From Owenia fusiformis (Eukaryota > Annelida > Polychaeta > Sabellida > Oweniidae): DNA of 64,000 bases. The notes beneath the pieces are model-generated. The model saw nothing but the letters and a program-made list of their open reading frames with translations, was not told the origin of the DNA and ran no database searches. Of this stretch, positions 1 through 12,012 are shown in pieces. Numbering within the stretch: the first letter of the stretch is position 1; every line of letters starts with the position of its first letter. The translations under genes and the position numbers were made by a program. The stretch lies in contig CAIIXF020000003.1 in NCBI GenBank assembly GCA_903813345.2, positions 29,093,248 through 29,157,247 of the forward strand, written 5' to 3'.

Positions 1-217
1 TAAGACACTCATTTTAATGTTAAATAGGGTAATTTTGAGTAAAGATTTTGATAAAGAATGATACACTTGGCTCTTATTCATCAGTTTAATCTCATATAAG
101 CTTGTGGACTAACATAATTTTGGTGGTGCATAATTAACATACAGCGTGACATATGTTTAATGTTATGTTTATTCACTGCATATCTCTGTTTATTAATCAT
201 TGCTTTTCAATTTCCAG

Positions 218-3200
218 AGTGCACAGGAGGTATGAGGAGGACCATTATCGTGAGAGGGAATTCCGACCGGAACATCGTCCCGATCACTGGAGGGAGGGGC
301 ATTATGAAAACTTTGAAGTTCGCTGGAATCGTCAGTCGCCCCCTCCCCATCCGCATGATTACTTCAGGGAGAGGGAACGATCCCCACCCCCACCTTACCA
401 CCACCAGGTATTAAAATAATCACAATAAGGGTGTTCACTGGTATTTAAAGATGAGTTTAAGAATCTCGAATTCTCATGAATGCAAAAAACTTTCTTGTGA
501 GATTTCTTGCAAAATAAATAATAGTTTGTGTGATTAGTTTTTTATTGTCCACTGAATCTTTCTTAAGTTAGTGAACACCCTGTGATGATTATAGTTTGGA
601 AAATCCTAAGCAAATATGAATATAAAGTTACATTGAGTCTATGATAAAACATCATGTCATAAGTAAATCTTGAGTATTTTCACTCTGGATGTTTATTATT
701 TTCACTCACGAATTTTGAGTATTCTCACTCGTAAATGTTGAGTATTTTTCCTGAACTCATGAATGTTGAACATTTTCACACATGAGAGATGCTGCATTTA
801 TATCGATGAGCGATACAGATGAATTATTCATTAAAGAGGCACAGTCTATTTTCCCAAATCAACATACCCTGTTGTAGAGAAGTCCAAATGTACACCCTAT
901 ATGAAGTGAGTGAGGGGAGAGAAACCATATGGATACAGAGAAAGATGGGAAATTTTGACAAAAATCAAATAATAATAACACCACTGAACTGAACTGATGA
1001 CCTGACCTAGCCTGATACACATATAGCCATTTTTCCTCACTTATATTGCCATTTTTTTTCTTAAAATTCTGATCATTGGTTATAAAACATGTGAGCCTAC
1101 AGTGAGCCTATGGGACCGACCAGGCGTCTGTTCGTTGGTCCGTCCATCCGTCCCTTGGTCCGTCCGTCCGTAAACATGACTTACAATAGCTGTGTGGTTT
1201 TTTGGCTCACACAGTGAGCCTATGGGATCGACCAGGCATCTGTCTGTTCCGTCTGTTGGTCTGTCCATCCGTTGGTCTGTCCGTCCGTCAACATTGGCCG
1301 CACAAATTAAAACTGCTATTCGGATTGAGTCATATCCACACTCATTTTATGCATATCCATAATGCCTATTTGACCTATCATCGCCATTTCCCAAGTTCAC
1401 CCGGTTTCCGAGAAATTGCTGATTTTGACGTCAAAAAGTCAAATTTTCTGTAAATACTAGACACTCTGTTGAAGTAGAACTTTCAAATAACTTGTAGTAG
1501 TTGCTGTCTATGCAACTTATGTCCTCTGAAGATTTCAAAGCTCTTGGAATTACAGTTTTTGGTGTTTACTCTGTAAAATTTGACAAAAAGTAGTCATTTT
1601 CAGGAAACTTTCTCATGTATAAAGTCAATGGCAGGTTTTGTGATTGACAAGTTTCTCAAAGTTTGCCTCATACTTGATCATTTCTTGCAATGAATTACAT
1701 CATTACTAGATTTAAGCATTCCCTACATATTACTCAATATATGTCAGCATCAAATTTTTACCAGTTTTGAGATATTTGACGTCAAAAAACAGCAAAAATA
1801 AGTTATTTTTCAACTTGCTTCAATTTTTGCTTCAATATTTTTGGAAAATCATCTACAAGTTGCCAGGAGTTCAAATCTGACATTAGTTTTAGGATTTGAC
1901 CTTTACTTGACCTTCAGTGACCTTCGAAAGGTCAAAAAGTTTAGTTTTCAAATTGATTTTTGGATGTAAATTTTGGTTAGCTTAATCACAAGAGACCTTA
2001 CTGAGCTCTGAATAAGTACAATTTTCAAGGTCAAAGATCATCTAACTAGGTCACACAACTGTGCTATCTAAGTTTCTCAAAGTTAGAGACTACAAATCCA
2101 AATCAATATTTTTGTTTGAAAGTCAGGATAAACATTCCTCTGAAGGTTCCAAACTGTGTGAGCACAGGACCGTGGGTCCTTTTTTATTGTCTTACCTCAC
2201 CCTTGGTGTCCTCCGCTCACTTCATATAAGTTGATATTTGAACTAACTTTTTCTAAGAAGTCCTTTTGAATTCCTGAAAATCAGTTTTAAGAATAAAGTA
2301 TATATCAAATCATAACAAAATTCAAAAATACACATTTCCAGAAGTCACAAAAAGTGAGATCTTCACTTTGCTCAAAATAGCTTAATGTAGACAGTGCCAC
2401 TTAAAGGTTAATTATTAAAATATGCGATCATCTAACAGATTATATTTCCACTTTTAGGCAGAGATAGGCATATCCACGTAACTATACTACTCATTAAATG
2501 ATAAACAGGGTTGTTCAATAAATGTGAACTGCTGCAACTGGCTTAGCCTTGCCCCAAGTCAGTATTTTTTACTTTATCTGATCTTGAATTATTACCGCCT
2601 TGTGTAATCCGATACTTTCCACTGTTATTCTGATAAATTATGCACCAACTATTACGCATGCGCTAAAGCATTAGCCAATAGCGGTAGTCGTAAACGAAAA
2701 TCAATAAATAAATCAATGTGTTCGCCATGCAGTTGTGAAGTTATAACAATCATGCGGCATGCTTGCAGTCTGCAAATCCAGGTGTCTCCCTTACAAATAA
2801 AACGCATTCACCAGAAACATAATAACTTTTCATCATCCTTTTTACGGCATATCTTAACTATAAGTGTTTATATGTGAACTGATCAGTCATCAACTCTCTG
2901 ATATTAAACTAAATCGGTTCACAACATTCAAATTACTTTCAATTATATTAAGCAAATAAAACGTTTATCGATTTTGCGAGGGTCATTTTCAGTTTTCCTA
3001 GCTGATGAAAGTAAAGCGAGGTAGGATTTTTCCCATTATCAAAGGTTCAAATACTAACTTGCTGATTGGAGCAAAATCAACAACCGCATTACCTCGTGTG
3101 TTTGTAACCTAAATTTAGACATTGAAAGATCGCATGCTATTGGTCAAAATCACAGACATAAACAAACTGTCGGTAAAGCATGTGGCTTTCTCTTTGGTAC

Positions 3201-6200
3201 AAGGCGGTCATAATAGAAATCAAGATAAGTAAAAGAGACCGACTTGGGGCAAGGCTACAACTGGCTCTATTTTCCTTATTACCTGCAGGAATCCTTTCAT
3301 ATATCAACATGTTGCAGCGGAAGGTCTTAAGTTTTTGTTGGTACCATACATTCTTCTTAGTCTTGAAATTTATTGAAATTATAGCCCCTAGCCCAAAATT
3401 ACTGAAATTGGATACGTGAGCTTATCATCCGCATAAAAGCTATTGTGATCCAAAAAAATGTTCGAAGTTTCCATAGACGAAAATGTTTCCCATTGAAATC
3501 GCAACATACCTCTATAATCATCGACCAATTCTAATGAAATATGGCTCAAAACATTGAATGTTGGATTTTCTTTTGAATTTTGTAAGATATTTATGTGAAG
3601 GGCTTCTAAGATTCTTGGTCACAGGGGGTTACCTTGCCCCCCTCTAAACTTTTGTGTAGGTAACATGCCCCTTAACTAATGCATGGTTAAAACTGCTTCA
3701 AAATGGTCGATGAAAGTGTGAAATATGTTTTCTGCTCAAATAGTGTCCCATTCATCATATGGTAGCGTTTTAAACTTATATCTCTCACTGAAAGCTTTTT
3801 TAAGATCATCCAGTGTCTTTCGAGATTTTCCATGAATCACAGTGGTAAAATATCTAATTTTCAGGCATGTTTGTTAAAGTCTTGGGATTTCTTCAAAATT
3901 CAGGACTGATGTTAAATTATGGCATCAACAAAATTTTTAGACCTTTCTCTACAAGGCGTAATAAAATGAGTCAATTCCAATTATAAGCCTGTTGCAGGAG
4001 TTCACTTTTTTGGACCACCTGTATATATGGTGTCAACTAAGTCCCGTCCCCCTGCTACAGCTAAAACCTTAAAAGATGGTATATAGTGTGATATACCATT
4101 GGAAAAACCATTCAAAGTTACATTAACTCACCAACTCTGATGAATTCCCTATTGCCTAATTTTAAAATCCTACCAAATGTGTCAACTTTTTAGTTGTATG
4201 GTCACCTTGATTGATACAAAATGTAGCAATTTGTGACATTGATTGACAGGTATCAGATTTATGCCAAATCAACATAACTTTGGATGCTCTTTGCAATGAT
4301 ATATCACACTTGGTAGCAAATATTTTGGTTTAGGCTGTAGAAGGGGGACAGGACTTATTTGACACCCTGTAGATTCATTTATTCATACAACTGTCTAACC
4401 CCTGGTCAATGAGCCCCCCCCCCCATCAGGAAGGTACCTACCCTTGTTTGTATGTTTACTACGATTATTTACTAACATGAATTTCAGGAACATTTTCATG
4501 AGTTTAGGCATGAGGAGAACCGTTTCTTCCCAGAGCAGCATAGACCTCCACCCCATGAGCCCCCATATAGGGAGGTCCATAGAGAAGGTCACCATGAAGT
4601 CAGATTAGATATTCACCCAGATATCCATCATGAAATGTATAGAGAAAATATGAATCGTGAAAGGTAGTGCTGCATGGTATTACCATGGTATAATGCTTAT
4701 ATAAGTTATATGTAGTAGTACTATAGGAGCATGCTTGCCTGTCTGGGAATATGATGGTGGATTTGCTGTTATAAGGCGTCTCATAAGGACTTGTCAAAAC
4801 TTCATTATCAACCAGTTATGTCATGTTTGATCACATGCTGAAATGATAAGTTGGTCCATATTTAAATTCACCAGACATTGTCCTTTTGGTCAGTGCTAAT
4901 GCCTCATCATAATTCTGTGTATCGTTTATGTGTTGTGTTGTGTCATGGGTGTGAATCAAATCTTCTATAACAACAGATTTTCCAGAATTGTCCTGAGCCT
5001 ATTAAACCCACCTAAAAGGAACAGATGTTGTAAATTTATATAATGGCCATCACAATACACGTAGATGGTACACAGAATGTGAAGATTGTTCCATGGTTTT
5101 GCATGAAAAAGCATGATTTTTTTTTTTTTACCATTGTATTTCTTTGGTTGGTGATATTTGTCTGCCTCCTAAGAGTATTTTACAAAATATGTAAACAATT
5201 TGCAGAGATCTTGAAATATAACATCAAGTCAGGTAAATGTGACTTTCTTGAATTGGAACTAAACAATGAAATTGGCACATGCTAAGTTTACGTATAGTGT
5301 AGCATCCTTCAAAGAGTCTAAATGTATTGTGTTGTATGGGGATCAACATATTTTTCCTAAAAATACAAAGAAAATCTCACAATTTGGTTTAACCCATGAA
5401 ATTTACAAAAAGTAGGTTATTTTCTTTGGTATAAGTAAATATCTGAGAATAAATCATGAGGTTTTCTTAGTGTTTTTAAGAACAATAGCTTGATCCCCAA
5501 AGTGGACAAATCTTGCATTCCCAACCCTTGTAAACAAGCATTTAATGTGTTGTGGCCTATCTGTTGTATGCACTGTGCTTTACTTTCAACTAGGAACCAT
5601 ATTGGCCACGAGATAGACCTTTCCCACGCAACTATGATGGACCACCCCGACCTTATGATAACAGAGGCCCTCCTTCCCCAAGGTTTGTTAAAATAATATT
5701 GTTGGGACTGAAAAAAAGCCAACACAAATATGATCTTCCCCATGTTAATTTTATTTGTTGAATAGGGGTTGGAGATAAATGGACCACATACCTCCCTGTC
5801 ATATCCCCTGTCATTCACATAAGTCATATCGTAAAAGGTTATTCCATTCTTCATTGTCCTGATACTAATTAGCTCAGCTGTAGTCCTTCTTACGGAAATT
5901 ATATACAATGTCTATTGGTTTTATGTGTCTCAAGTTCAACAGTACTTCATGCGTTCAAAGTCTTGGCTCAATGCATTCACATGGGAGGGAGCAAACACAT
6001 GTTTTACAGTAAAACCTGTATATCCTGAACACCTCTATGCTGTGAACTCATCTCAATATGAAAGCTATTTTCAGTTCCATTTTTAATCTTCTATTTGTAT
6101 GTGTAGAACAATGGACTTGTAGTACATGTTGTTGTTTTGCTTGCATGCTAATGCTGACTATAGTTGTTCATATTCTTTGTATTACCGCTACATGCATGGT

Positions 6201-9200
6201 CATTTTGATTATTTTCAATGTGGTAATTGGTCTGGTTTGGTTTTCATGGGTTCCTACATAAGGTACAGGCTGCATACTTGTTAATTATGTTTTTTTTCGG
6301 TTGATTTATGACTAAAATTAGTTTATCATGAAATTATTTGTGACACTGACATTGAGCTCTAACTGGTTCAATTCTCTTTCTCTAAAACGTGGCTGATAAT
6401 GCTGATACCCAGCCACAAGCACATGTGCACTCGTTATAAAGTATTCTTTGTATAAATAAATAAATAAAAAAGAAATTCAATTCTCCAAAATGGTTCATTA
6501 TGTTTCATCATAAATAAGGAGTATTGGTATTTAAAATCAGAAATAAACATGAACTTCTTTATCGTACCTAACAAAAGGTACGATATTGTAGTCAGCTTGA
6601 CGGGCGGCGGGCGGGCGGCGTCTCACTTTTCAGCTTGTCTACAGTTTTCAAGTCCAAACCATTTGAGGGATTCATCTGAAATTTTCAGGGATGTTTCTAC
6701 ATATCAACGTCAAGAACTGATTAGTTTTTGGGCATTCTTGGTAAATCTTAAGGTGGCCATTTTGGATTTTCCGTCCTAAAATCTTCACTTTCAAGACTTG
6801 TCTACAGGTTTCCAGCCAAACCATTTGAGGGATTCATCTGAAATTTTCAGGGATGTTTCTACATATCAACGTCAAGAACTGATTAGTTTTTGGGCATTCT
6901 GGGTAAATCTTAAGGTGGCCATTTTGGATTTTCCATCCTAAAATCTTCACTTTCAAGACTTGTCTACAGGTTTCCAGCCAAACCATTTGAGGGATTCATC
7001 TGAAATTTTCAGGGATGTTTCTACATATCAATGTCAAGAACTGATTAGTTTTTGGGCATTCTGGGTAAATCTTAAGGTGGCCATTTTGGATTTTCCGTCC
7101 TAAAATCTTCACTTTCAAGACTTGTCTACAGGTTTTCAGCCAAACCATTTGAGGGATTCATCTGAAATTTTTAGCGATGTTTCTACATATCAATGTCAAG
7201 AACTGATTAGTTTTTGGGCATTCTGGGTAAATTTTAAGGTGGCCATTTTGGATTTTCCGTCCTAAAATCTTCACTTTCAAGACTTGTCTACAGGTTTTCA
7301 GCCAAACCATTTGAGGGATTCATCTGAAATTTTCAGGGATGTTTCTACATATCAACGTCAAGAACTGATTAGTTTTTGGGCATTCTGGGTAAATTTTAAG
7401 GTGGCCATTTTGGATTTTCCGTCCTAAAATCTTTACTTTCAAGACTTGTCTACAGGTTTCCAGCCAAACCTTTTGAGGGATTCATCTGAAATTTTCAGGG
7501 ATGTTTCTACATATCAACGTCAAGAACTGATTAGTTTTTGGGCATTCTGGGTAAATTTTGAGGTGGCCATTTTGGATTTTCCGTCCTAAAATCTTCGCTT
7601 TCAAGACTTGTCTACAGGTTTCCAGCCAAACCGTTCAAATTTTTACATATGTTACACAGTGATAAGTTCTAGAGCTGATTAACTTTTCTGCGGCCATCTT
7701 GCTTTCTTGGTCAACAAGACCACAATGCTGTGTTTTTTTATTGATTTACTCAATTTATTTGTTTCAATATAATATATTACAAAAGTAACTATTGATTGTC
7801 TGTAACATGAAAACATTTACTTCGACACACTTAATTATCTGTAAAAAAGATAAAATTCATCAAAATATTGAATACTTATTATTTAACAAGAAAATATATC
7901 AGGGTCAAGTACACCAAGTACATAAAAATAATTTGGAATTTCTCATCAAAGAAGCCCATATATATAGTGATTGATTCAAATGAATGACAATAAAGTAAGC
8001 TGTGCCATTTTGTCTTTGTTCTTAAACCACTCTTGCATCTTTTCATTGTGTTAGGTATGAACGTGAGCGTGAACGTGAACATCTTGAGGGCCCACCCCCT
8101 GGTCACCATCACCACCGGCAACATCATCATGGACAACACAGAGATGGACGTGAGAAGCTGCAACCAAATCGGGGAGAGATCATGGTAAAATCAAGGGGAG
8201 ATGAATGGATTGACCCCTGGCAGAGGTGAGATGTTACAAATGTTTACATTTGGGTCATAGTGTTTACTGGTTTGTTACATACATTTGTGCCCAATCTATG
8301 TCTTTCTCAGAGTCCATTTAAAAACTGGAACAGATGTTACTTTGCCATGTAAACTTACAGAGAAACAAAATATTTTACTTTTTGCAGTTTTTATTTAATT
8401 TTTACTCTCCTCTGCTGTTCATTTCACTTAAAATTTCCTGGTGTCTCTACAAATACACTTTTCCAAAACACATGTTATGATAGATAGCTGAGCTTCAGAT
8501 CAGAGAATCAGAGAGGTCTAGATCCAATAAAATGGCCGAACTGTTAAGAGTTAAATACCTTATGTACAGCACGCGTCTTTTGCTATTTCATAGGACCAAG
8601 TCTCCCAAGAGAAAGGATGGTTCAAGGAGCAGATCTAGATCTCGAGGACGACCTAAACATCGGGGTTCAAGATCACGAGGGAGCTCATATTCTTCATATA
8701 CCTCGAGGTGAGTATGCAAAATATAGAAAAATCAATCTATGATGAGTTGTTATGAATGCTTAACCAGACAGGTTTTATTTGTGTTTTGTCAGTTGATAAT
8801 AGATTATATAATATTAAGGATAGCTACATGTATAATTCTGCCTATTGGTTGTTTACTTTGGTTCTTGAAAAGCATCATCAAAGTTGTCATACATTTCTGG
8901 TCTGGTATAATTGAGCACAACTGATTCCAAAACTATACAGGCTTTCTCACTTTCTTAGGATATCCTATTAAGAGTCTATGTCACATTACTTTTACATATC
9001 TAGTGAAAATGTATTTATTTCAGCTCTTTCAGTTCAAGGTCAAGGTCATCAAGTTACTCGTCATACTCAAGTCGTTCCTCATACAGCAGATCTTCATCTT
9101 TTAGCTCTAGGTAAGAACAATATAATTTTTTTTACAAAAACAAGAAAACCCTATTGAAATTAATGCTCTGAACAGTTTAATTTTAAAGAGTATTGCTTTC

Positions 9201-12012
9201 ATGCCACTTTGTAATTGGCAATAATATGATTTAGTTTGAATACATTGAAATAAAGCTGTTAGTGTACCATAAAATTGTGAACTCTAATTTAGGTCAAGAT
9301 CACGTTCAATACCTAAGAAGACGAAAAAAGGTCCAGTTGTCCCTAGTGAGGGTGTAAAGAAGGTAGCACCTGTGGGTGCAGGCCCTAAGAAGGCCCCTTC
9401 AGTGGCACAAAGACCAGGACCTCCTGGGCCTCAAAGACCACCCCCCAAGGCAGGGTAAGTTATTCATGTGTTTGTTTTTGTGGAAGCATTTGTCACATAT
9501 TTGTTTTTTCGTTCTTGATTCTTTGGACATTTGCATTTTTTCTTGCTTCATTAAGGTACAATTATCACTCATGTTACATGATGAATTCATCTACATTTTT
9601 TCTCTCACTCCTAGAAAAGTATGAGTTAATGTTTCATTTCCTATTTTACTTCAGCGAGGCTCCAAGGAGTACTGTTGCTAGTAAACCTGCTATCAAACAA
9701 GGAGCAGTCAATGATAAACAACGCAAAGTGATCGGTCCCCAGCGCCCTCCAGCCCCCGCTGTTAAAGCTACAAAGCCTGCTACAGTTACCCCTGCCTCCA
9801 ATCAGAAAACCCAGAAAGCAGCCCCCAAAGGTGCCCCAGTTGCCGCCAAAGCTCAGTCTAAAACGCCCATTGGAGCCCCAGGAAAGATTCAGAAGACTGC
9901 TGCTGCACTGAAAGCAGGTCAGAAAGCGCCACCTGGTGCTGCCCAGAAGGCAGTACCTCCTAAGGGACCTGCACAGCCTAGAGTTACCCAGAAAGCAGCA
10001 GCAGCAGCAAAAGGAGGTAAACCTGGACCAGTATCTCCAGCAGCTACAAGAGGGAGACCAGCTACCAGAGGGGCGCAGAAAGCAGGGTAAGTTAGAATAG
10101 AGGATATTCTTAGCTATTGTCTTAACAGTGCATCTTGACAGCATATCATCATTATTTATACTTGACACTTGCTATAAGAGATGAGCTCCTCAGGGCACCT
10201 CAGTTTTTGTGTCAATTCTACTAAAATGGGGTACATACTATTAAATTCTTCAAAATTGCACAATAAACTACTTGTTCTGTCTCACTAGAACTTTATATTT
10301 ATGACACAACACTGTTCACCTTCTATCTATGTTACATTCAGAACACAGTTGGCGATCTAGCCAGAGCTCCAGTTCATCGTTGCGGAGGAGTGGCTCACCT
10401 AGTTTCCATAGCTCAATTGCCTCTAGTAATTGCATCTCAGTTAATATTTATATATCTTTGTTACACAGGAAACCTAGTCGACAATCTAGCTACAGTTCCA
10501 GTTCATCACGTTCAAGGAGTGGTTCATCTAGTTCACGTAGCTCAAGTGCCTCTAGCTATACAAGTACAGGATCTAGTTCATCAAGTGGAAGTGCAGATTC
10601 AGATCACCTTTACAGGGATATACCCAAGAATAAACCAAATGATCCAGTCACTAAGAAAGGTATGATTAAAAATTTCAGCAAGTTTAAAGTAAATTTGCAG
10701 GTTTTTCTATATTGAAGCATTTTAAAGAAGTCAGTCACCGTCGACCAATTAGAATTATGATTCGCACAGCTCTCGATATTTTTATAGAGTATTATGCTTC
10801 ATTGAATATCGTTACTAGTGTGTTTGTGTTTTATCATTTTCTTTATTTGGTGGGTGATAATAGGCTGCTCTGTTTAAATTCACAAGTCCCAAAACTGCGC
10901 TTTCAAAATTTATTTTGATTACAAGAGTCAATGAATGGTCATTTAAGGAAACCGATTTTGTGTGGAACACCCCCCCCCCCCCCCAGCACAGCTTTTATAT
11001 TTTATTGTTTGATTTCAGTCGTTAAAAAGGTGCCACCTGCTAAAGGTCCGGCTGCAAAACCAGTTGCTAAGCAACCTGTTGCTGCCAAGAAAGTGCCACC
11101 TGGTGTGCAAGCTAAAGCTCCAGCAAAGCAATCTGCTCCCTCTGGTCTTGCCCCAAAGACAGCCAATCAGCCTAAAGATCCACTGAAAGCTACAGGCCAG
11201 AAGCCAGCCATTAAACTCACTCTCGTGAGCAAGCCTAAGGTATGCAGACCCTCACGTCAGAAGCATTTATCAGAAATTCTAGTTAGAAAAACGGAGAAAT
11301 TGCAAAAATTGGCATGTTTTGACCAATTTTGATCTGAATTGGAAAATGGGAATTTGCACCAATAACTGGAGAGAGTAGAAATGTATATTATAATGTTGGA
11401 ATATTTCCAGCCTGGAGACAGAGTAAAGAAGAGGGCTGCTGATGCTAATGCTGCCTCCACTCAACCCCCTGCCAAGAAGAGCACTCCAGCCACTCCCACC
11501 CCAACAACGCCCAGTAAAGGTCAGAAATTAGTATTACATCTTTATTTTCCAATTATTTATGGATCATTTTTCAACTTAGGAACATATTATTATAAAGTTG
11601 CATAGAACTGCACAAGATGTCTTTACAAAATAGTAGTTATTTCTTTATGCCATGATAATCTAGAGGGCCAGGTCCAATACCAATCTGTCATTTGTTTGTC
11701 TCTAAAACATGCACTCCTGACATGTATATTAGTTTCGCTTTCACGACTCATGATATTAACGATGATTAATGATTTGAATTTTTTTCATTTTTAGATCCTA
11801 AAACCCCCACAAAAATACTACCTCCTATTCCCAAGAAAAAGTCTGCAGTTGAAGCTGCTAAGAAACCTGAGGCAAAAACAGCCCCTGTTCCCAAACCTGT
11901 GGCCCCCGCAGCAAAGAAAAAGAGCACATCCTCTCGCAGAGAGGAATTGTTAGCACAGTTGAAGGCTGTGGAGGATGCAATAGCAAGAAAAAGAACTAAA
12001 ATGAATCCCTAA
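218..12012 (+). CDS. ZC3H18: ZC3H18-like nuclear RNA-processing protein, 3' exons only
   Basis: Exons that join in phase: 218-407, 4488-4663 or 5594-5682 (see alternative exons), 8055-8225, 8594-8707, 9024-9110, 9293-9454, 9655-10086, 10469-10659, 11019-11239, 11411-11519, 11795-12012 (TAA 12010-12012). About 689 codons lie in the window; the 5' part with the CCCH zinc finger is upstream. In order the protein shows an Arg/Glu/His/Pro-rich region, a DEWIDPWQRTKSPKRK motif, two Ser/Arg tracts, a Lys/Pro/Ala-rich linker of about 140 residues, another RS tract ending SADSDHLYR, an IKLTL motif and a terminal helix SRREELLAQLKAVEDAIARK. Known family: vertebrate ZC3H18 has the same order (DEW-x-DPW, RS blocks, IKLTL, SRREELLKQLKAVEDAIARK) and links the cap-binding complex and ARS2 to the nuclear exosome. 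The name rests on these motifs recalled from memory. All exons have AG/GT borders; the intron before 8055 carries a 162-bp tandem repeat. Confidence 0.85.
408..1079. other. Intron sequence without recognised features
   Basis: AT-rich intron of the ZC3H18-like gene. Nothing coding was seen on either strand. Short similar blocks of the type 'gagtattttcactc' occur around 670-760. Confidence 0.6.
1080..2190 (+). repeat. Dispersed repeat with CCGT-rich head, intronic
   Basis: Two tandem copies (about 1085-1185 and 1203-1292) of a block starting cagtgagcctatggga and running into GTCC/GTCCGTCC simple repeats, followed by about 900 bp with many TGACCTT motifs. The end, gtgtgagcacaggacc, is roughly inverted relative to the ggctcacac near 1204. 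The part at about 1293-1445 is clearly related, on the opposite strand, to 53565-53775 (conceptual translations share HFM-IH and PGFR-IADF), so this is an interspersed family. No intact protein gene is present. Confidence 0.6.
2508..4022. mobile_element. Non-autonomous DNA transposon, interrupted by a nested element
   Basis: The left end (about 2508-2548, acagggttgttcaataaatg) and the right end (about 3983-4022) are imperfect inverted repeats of about 38 bp; both contain GTGAACT-x-CTGCAAC-x-GGCTTA when read inward. The terminal ACAGG is of Tc1/mariner style. No transposase frame was seen. A 714-bp element sits inside the left terminal repeat. Confidence 0.6.
2544..3257. mobile_element. Nested MITE with about 29-bp TIRs and 9-bp target duplication
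   Basis: Begins TAGCCTTGCCCCAAGTC and ends with the exact reverse complement; the terminal similarity extends to about 29 bp with a few mismatches. It is flanked on both sides by CAACTGGCT (2535-2543 and 3258-3266), a perfect 9-bp target-site duplication. A 9-bp duplication would suit a Mutator-like superfamily, which is an inference. The only long frame inside (3180-3419) crosses the element's end and is not convincing. Confidence 0.75.
4024..4372. mobile_element. Short MITE with Tc1/mariner-like termini
   Basis: The 5' end (TATATGGTGTCAACTAAGTCC, about 4024-4061) and the reverse complement of the 3' end (TACAGGGTGTCAAATAAGTCC) form terminal inverted repeats of about 36 bp. It is about 350 bp long and non-coding, and abuts the right end of the preceding element. 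Confidence 0.65.
4488..5682 (+). other. Two phase-equivalent alternative exons of the ZC3H18-like gene
   Basis: Exon 4488-4663 (176 nt, encodes a peptide rich in His, Glu, Pro and Arg) and exon 5594-5682 (89 nt, encodes EPYWPRDRPFPRNYDG and onward) both start in phase 0, matching the end of exon 218-407. Both leave two bases of an Arg codon that is completed by the first base of exon 8055-8225. Including both would shift the frame and reach a TAA within exon 8055-8225. From phase alone they look mutually exclusive. An unseen small exon between them with length 1 modulo 3 would also solve the phase problem. Confidence 0.5.
6595..7650. repeat. 162-bp tandem repeat, six copies, intronic
   Basis: The block 'atttgagggattcatctgaa' recurs at 6661, 6823, 6985, 7147, 7309 and 7471, exactly 162 bp apart, with a seventh degenerate copy near 7633. 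A GC-rich head with GGGCGGCGGGC (6600-6620) precedes the first copy. Copies differ by only a few substitutions, pointing to recent expansion. It lies in the intron before exon 8055-8225. Confidence 0.9.
10349..10468 (+). other. Duplicated RS exon head, possible in-frame alternative 3' splice extension
   Basis: This segment repeats the start of exon 10469-10659 at an offset of about 129 bp (shared Ser-rich codons, with GCCTCTAG at the end of both). An AG at 10347-10348 would start an exon in the correct phase, and the 120 nt up to the main acceptor stay open and in frame. Using it would add 40 residues beginning WRSSQSSSSSLRR. No good GT donor ends the upstream copy, so it is either an alternative 5' extension of the exon or a dead duplicate. 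Confidence 0.4.

Noticed and set aside
5417-5908. 163-codon minus-strand open frame
   Set aside because: It is antisense to the ZC3H18-like exon 5594-5682 and its introns; composition is not protein-like outside the shadow of that exon.
9641-10168. 175-codon minus-strand Cys/Ser-rich frame
   Set aside because: Exact antisense shadow of the Lys/Pro/Ala-rich exon 9655-10086.
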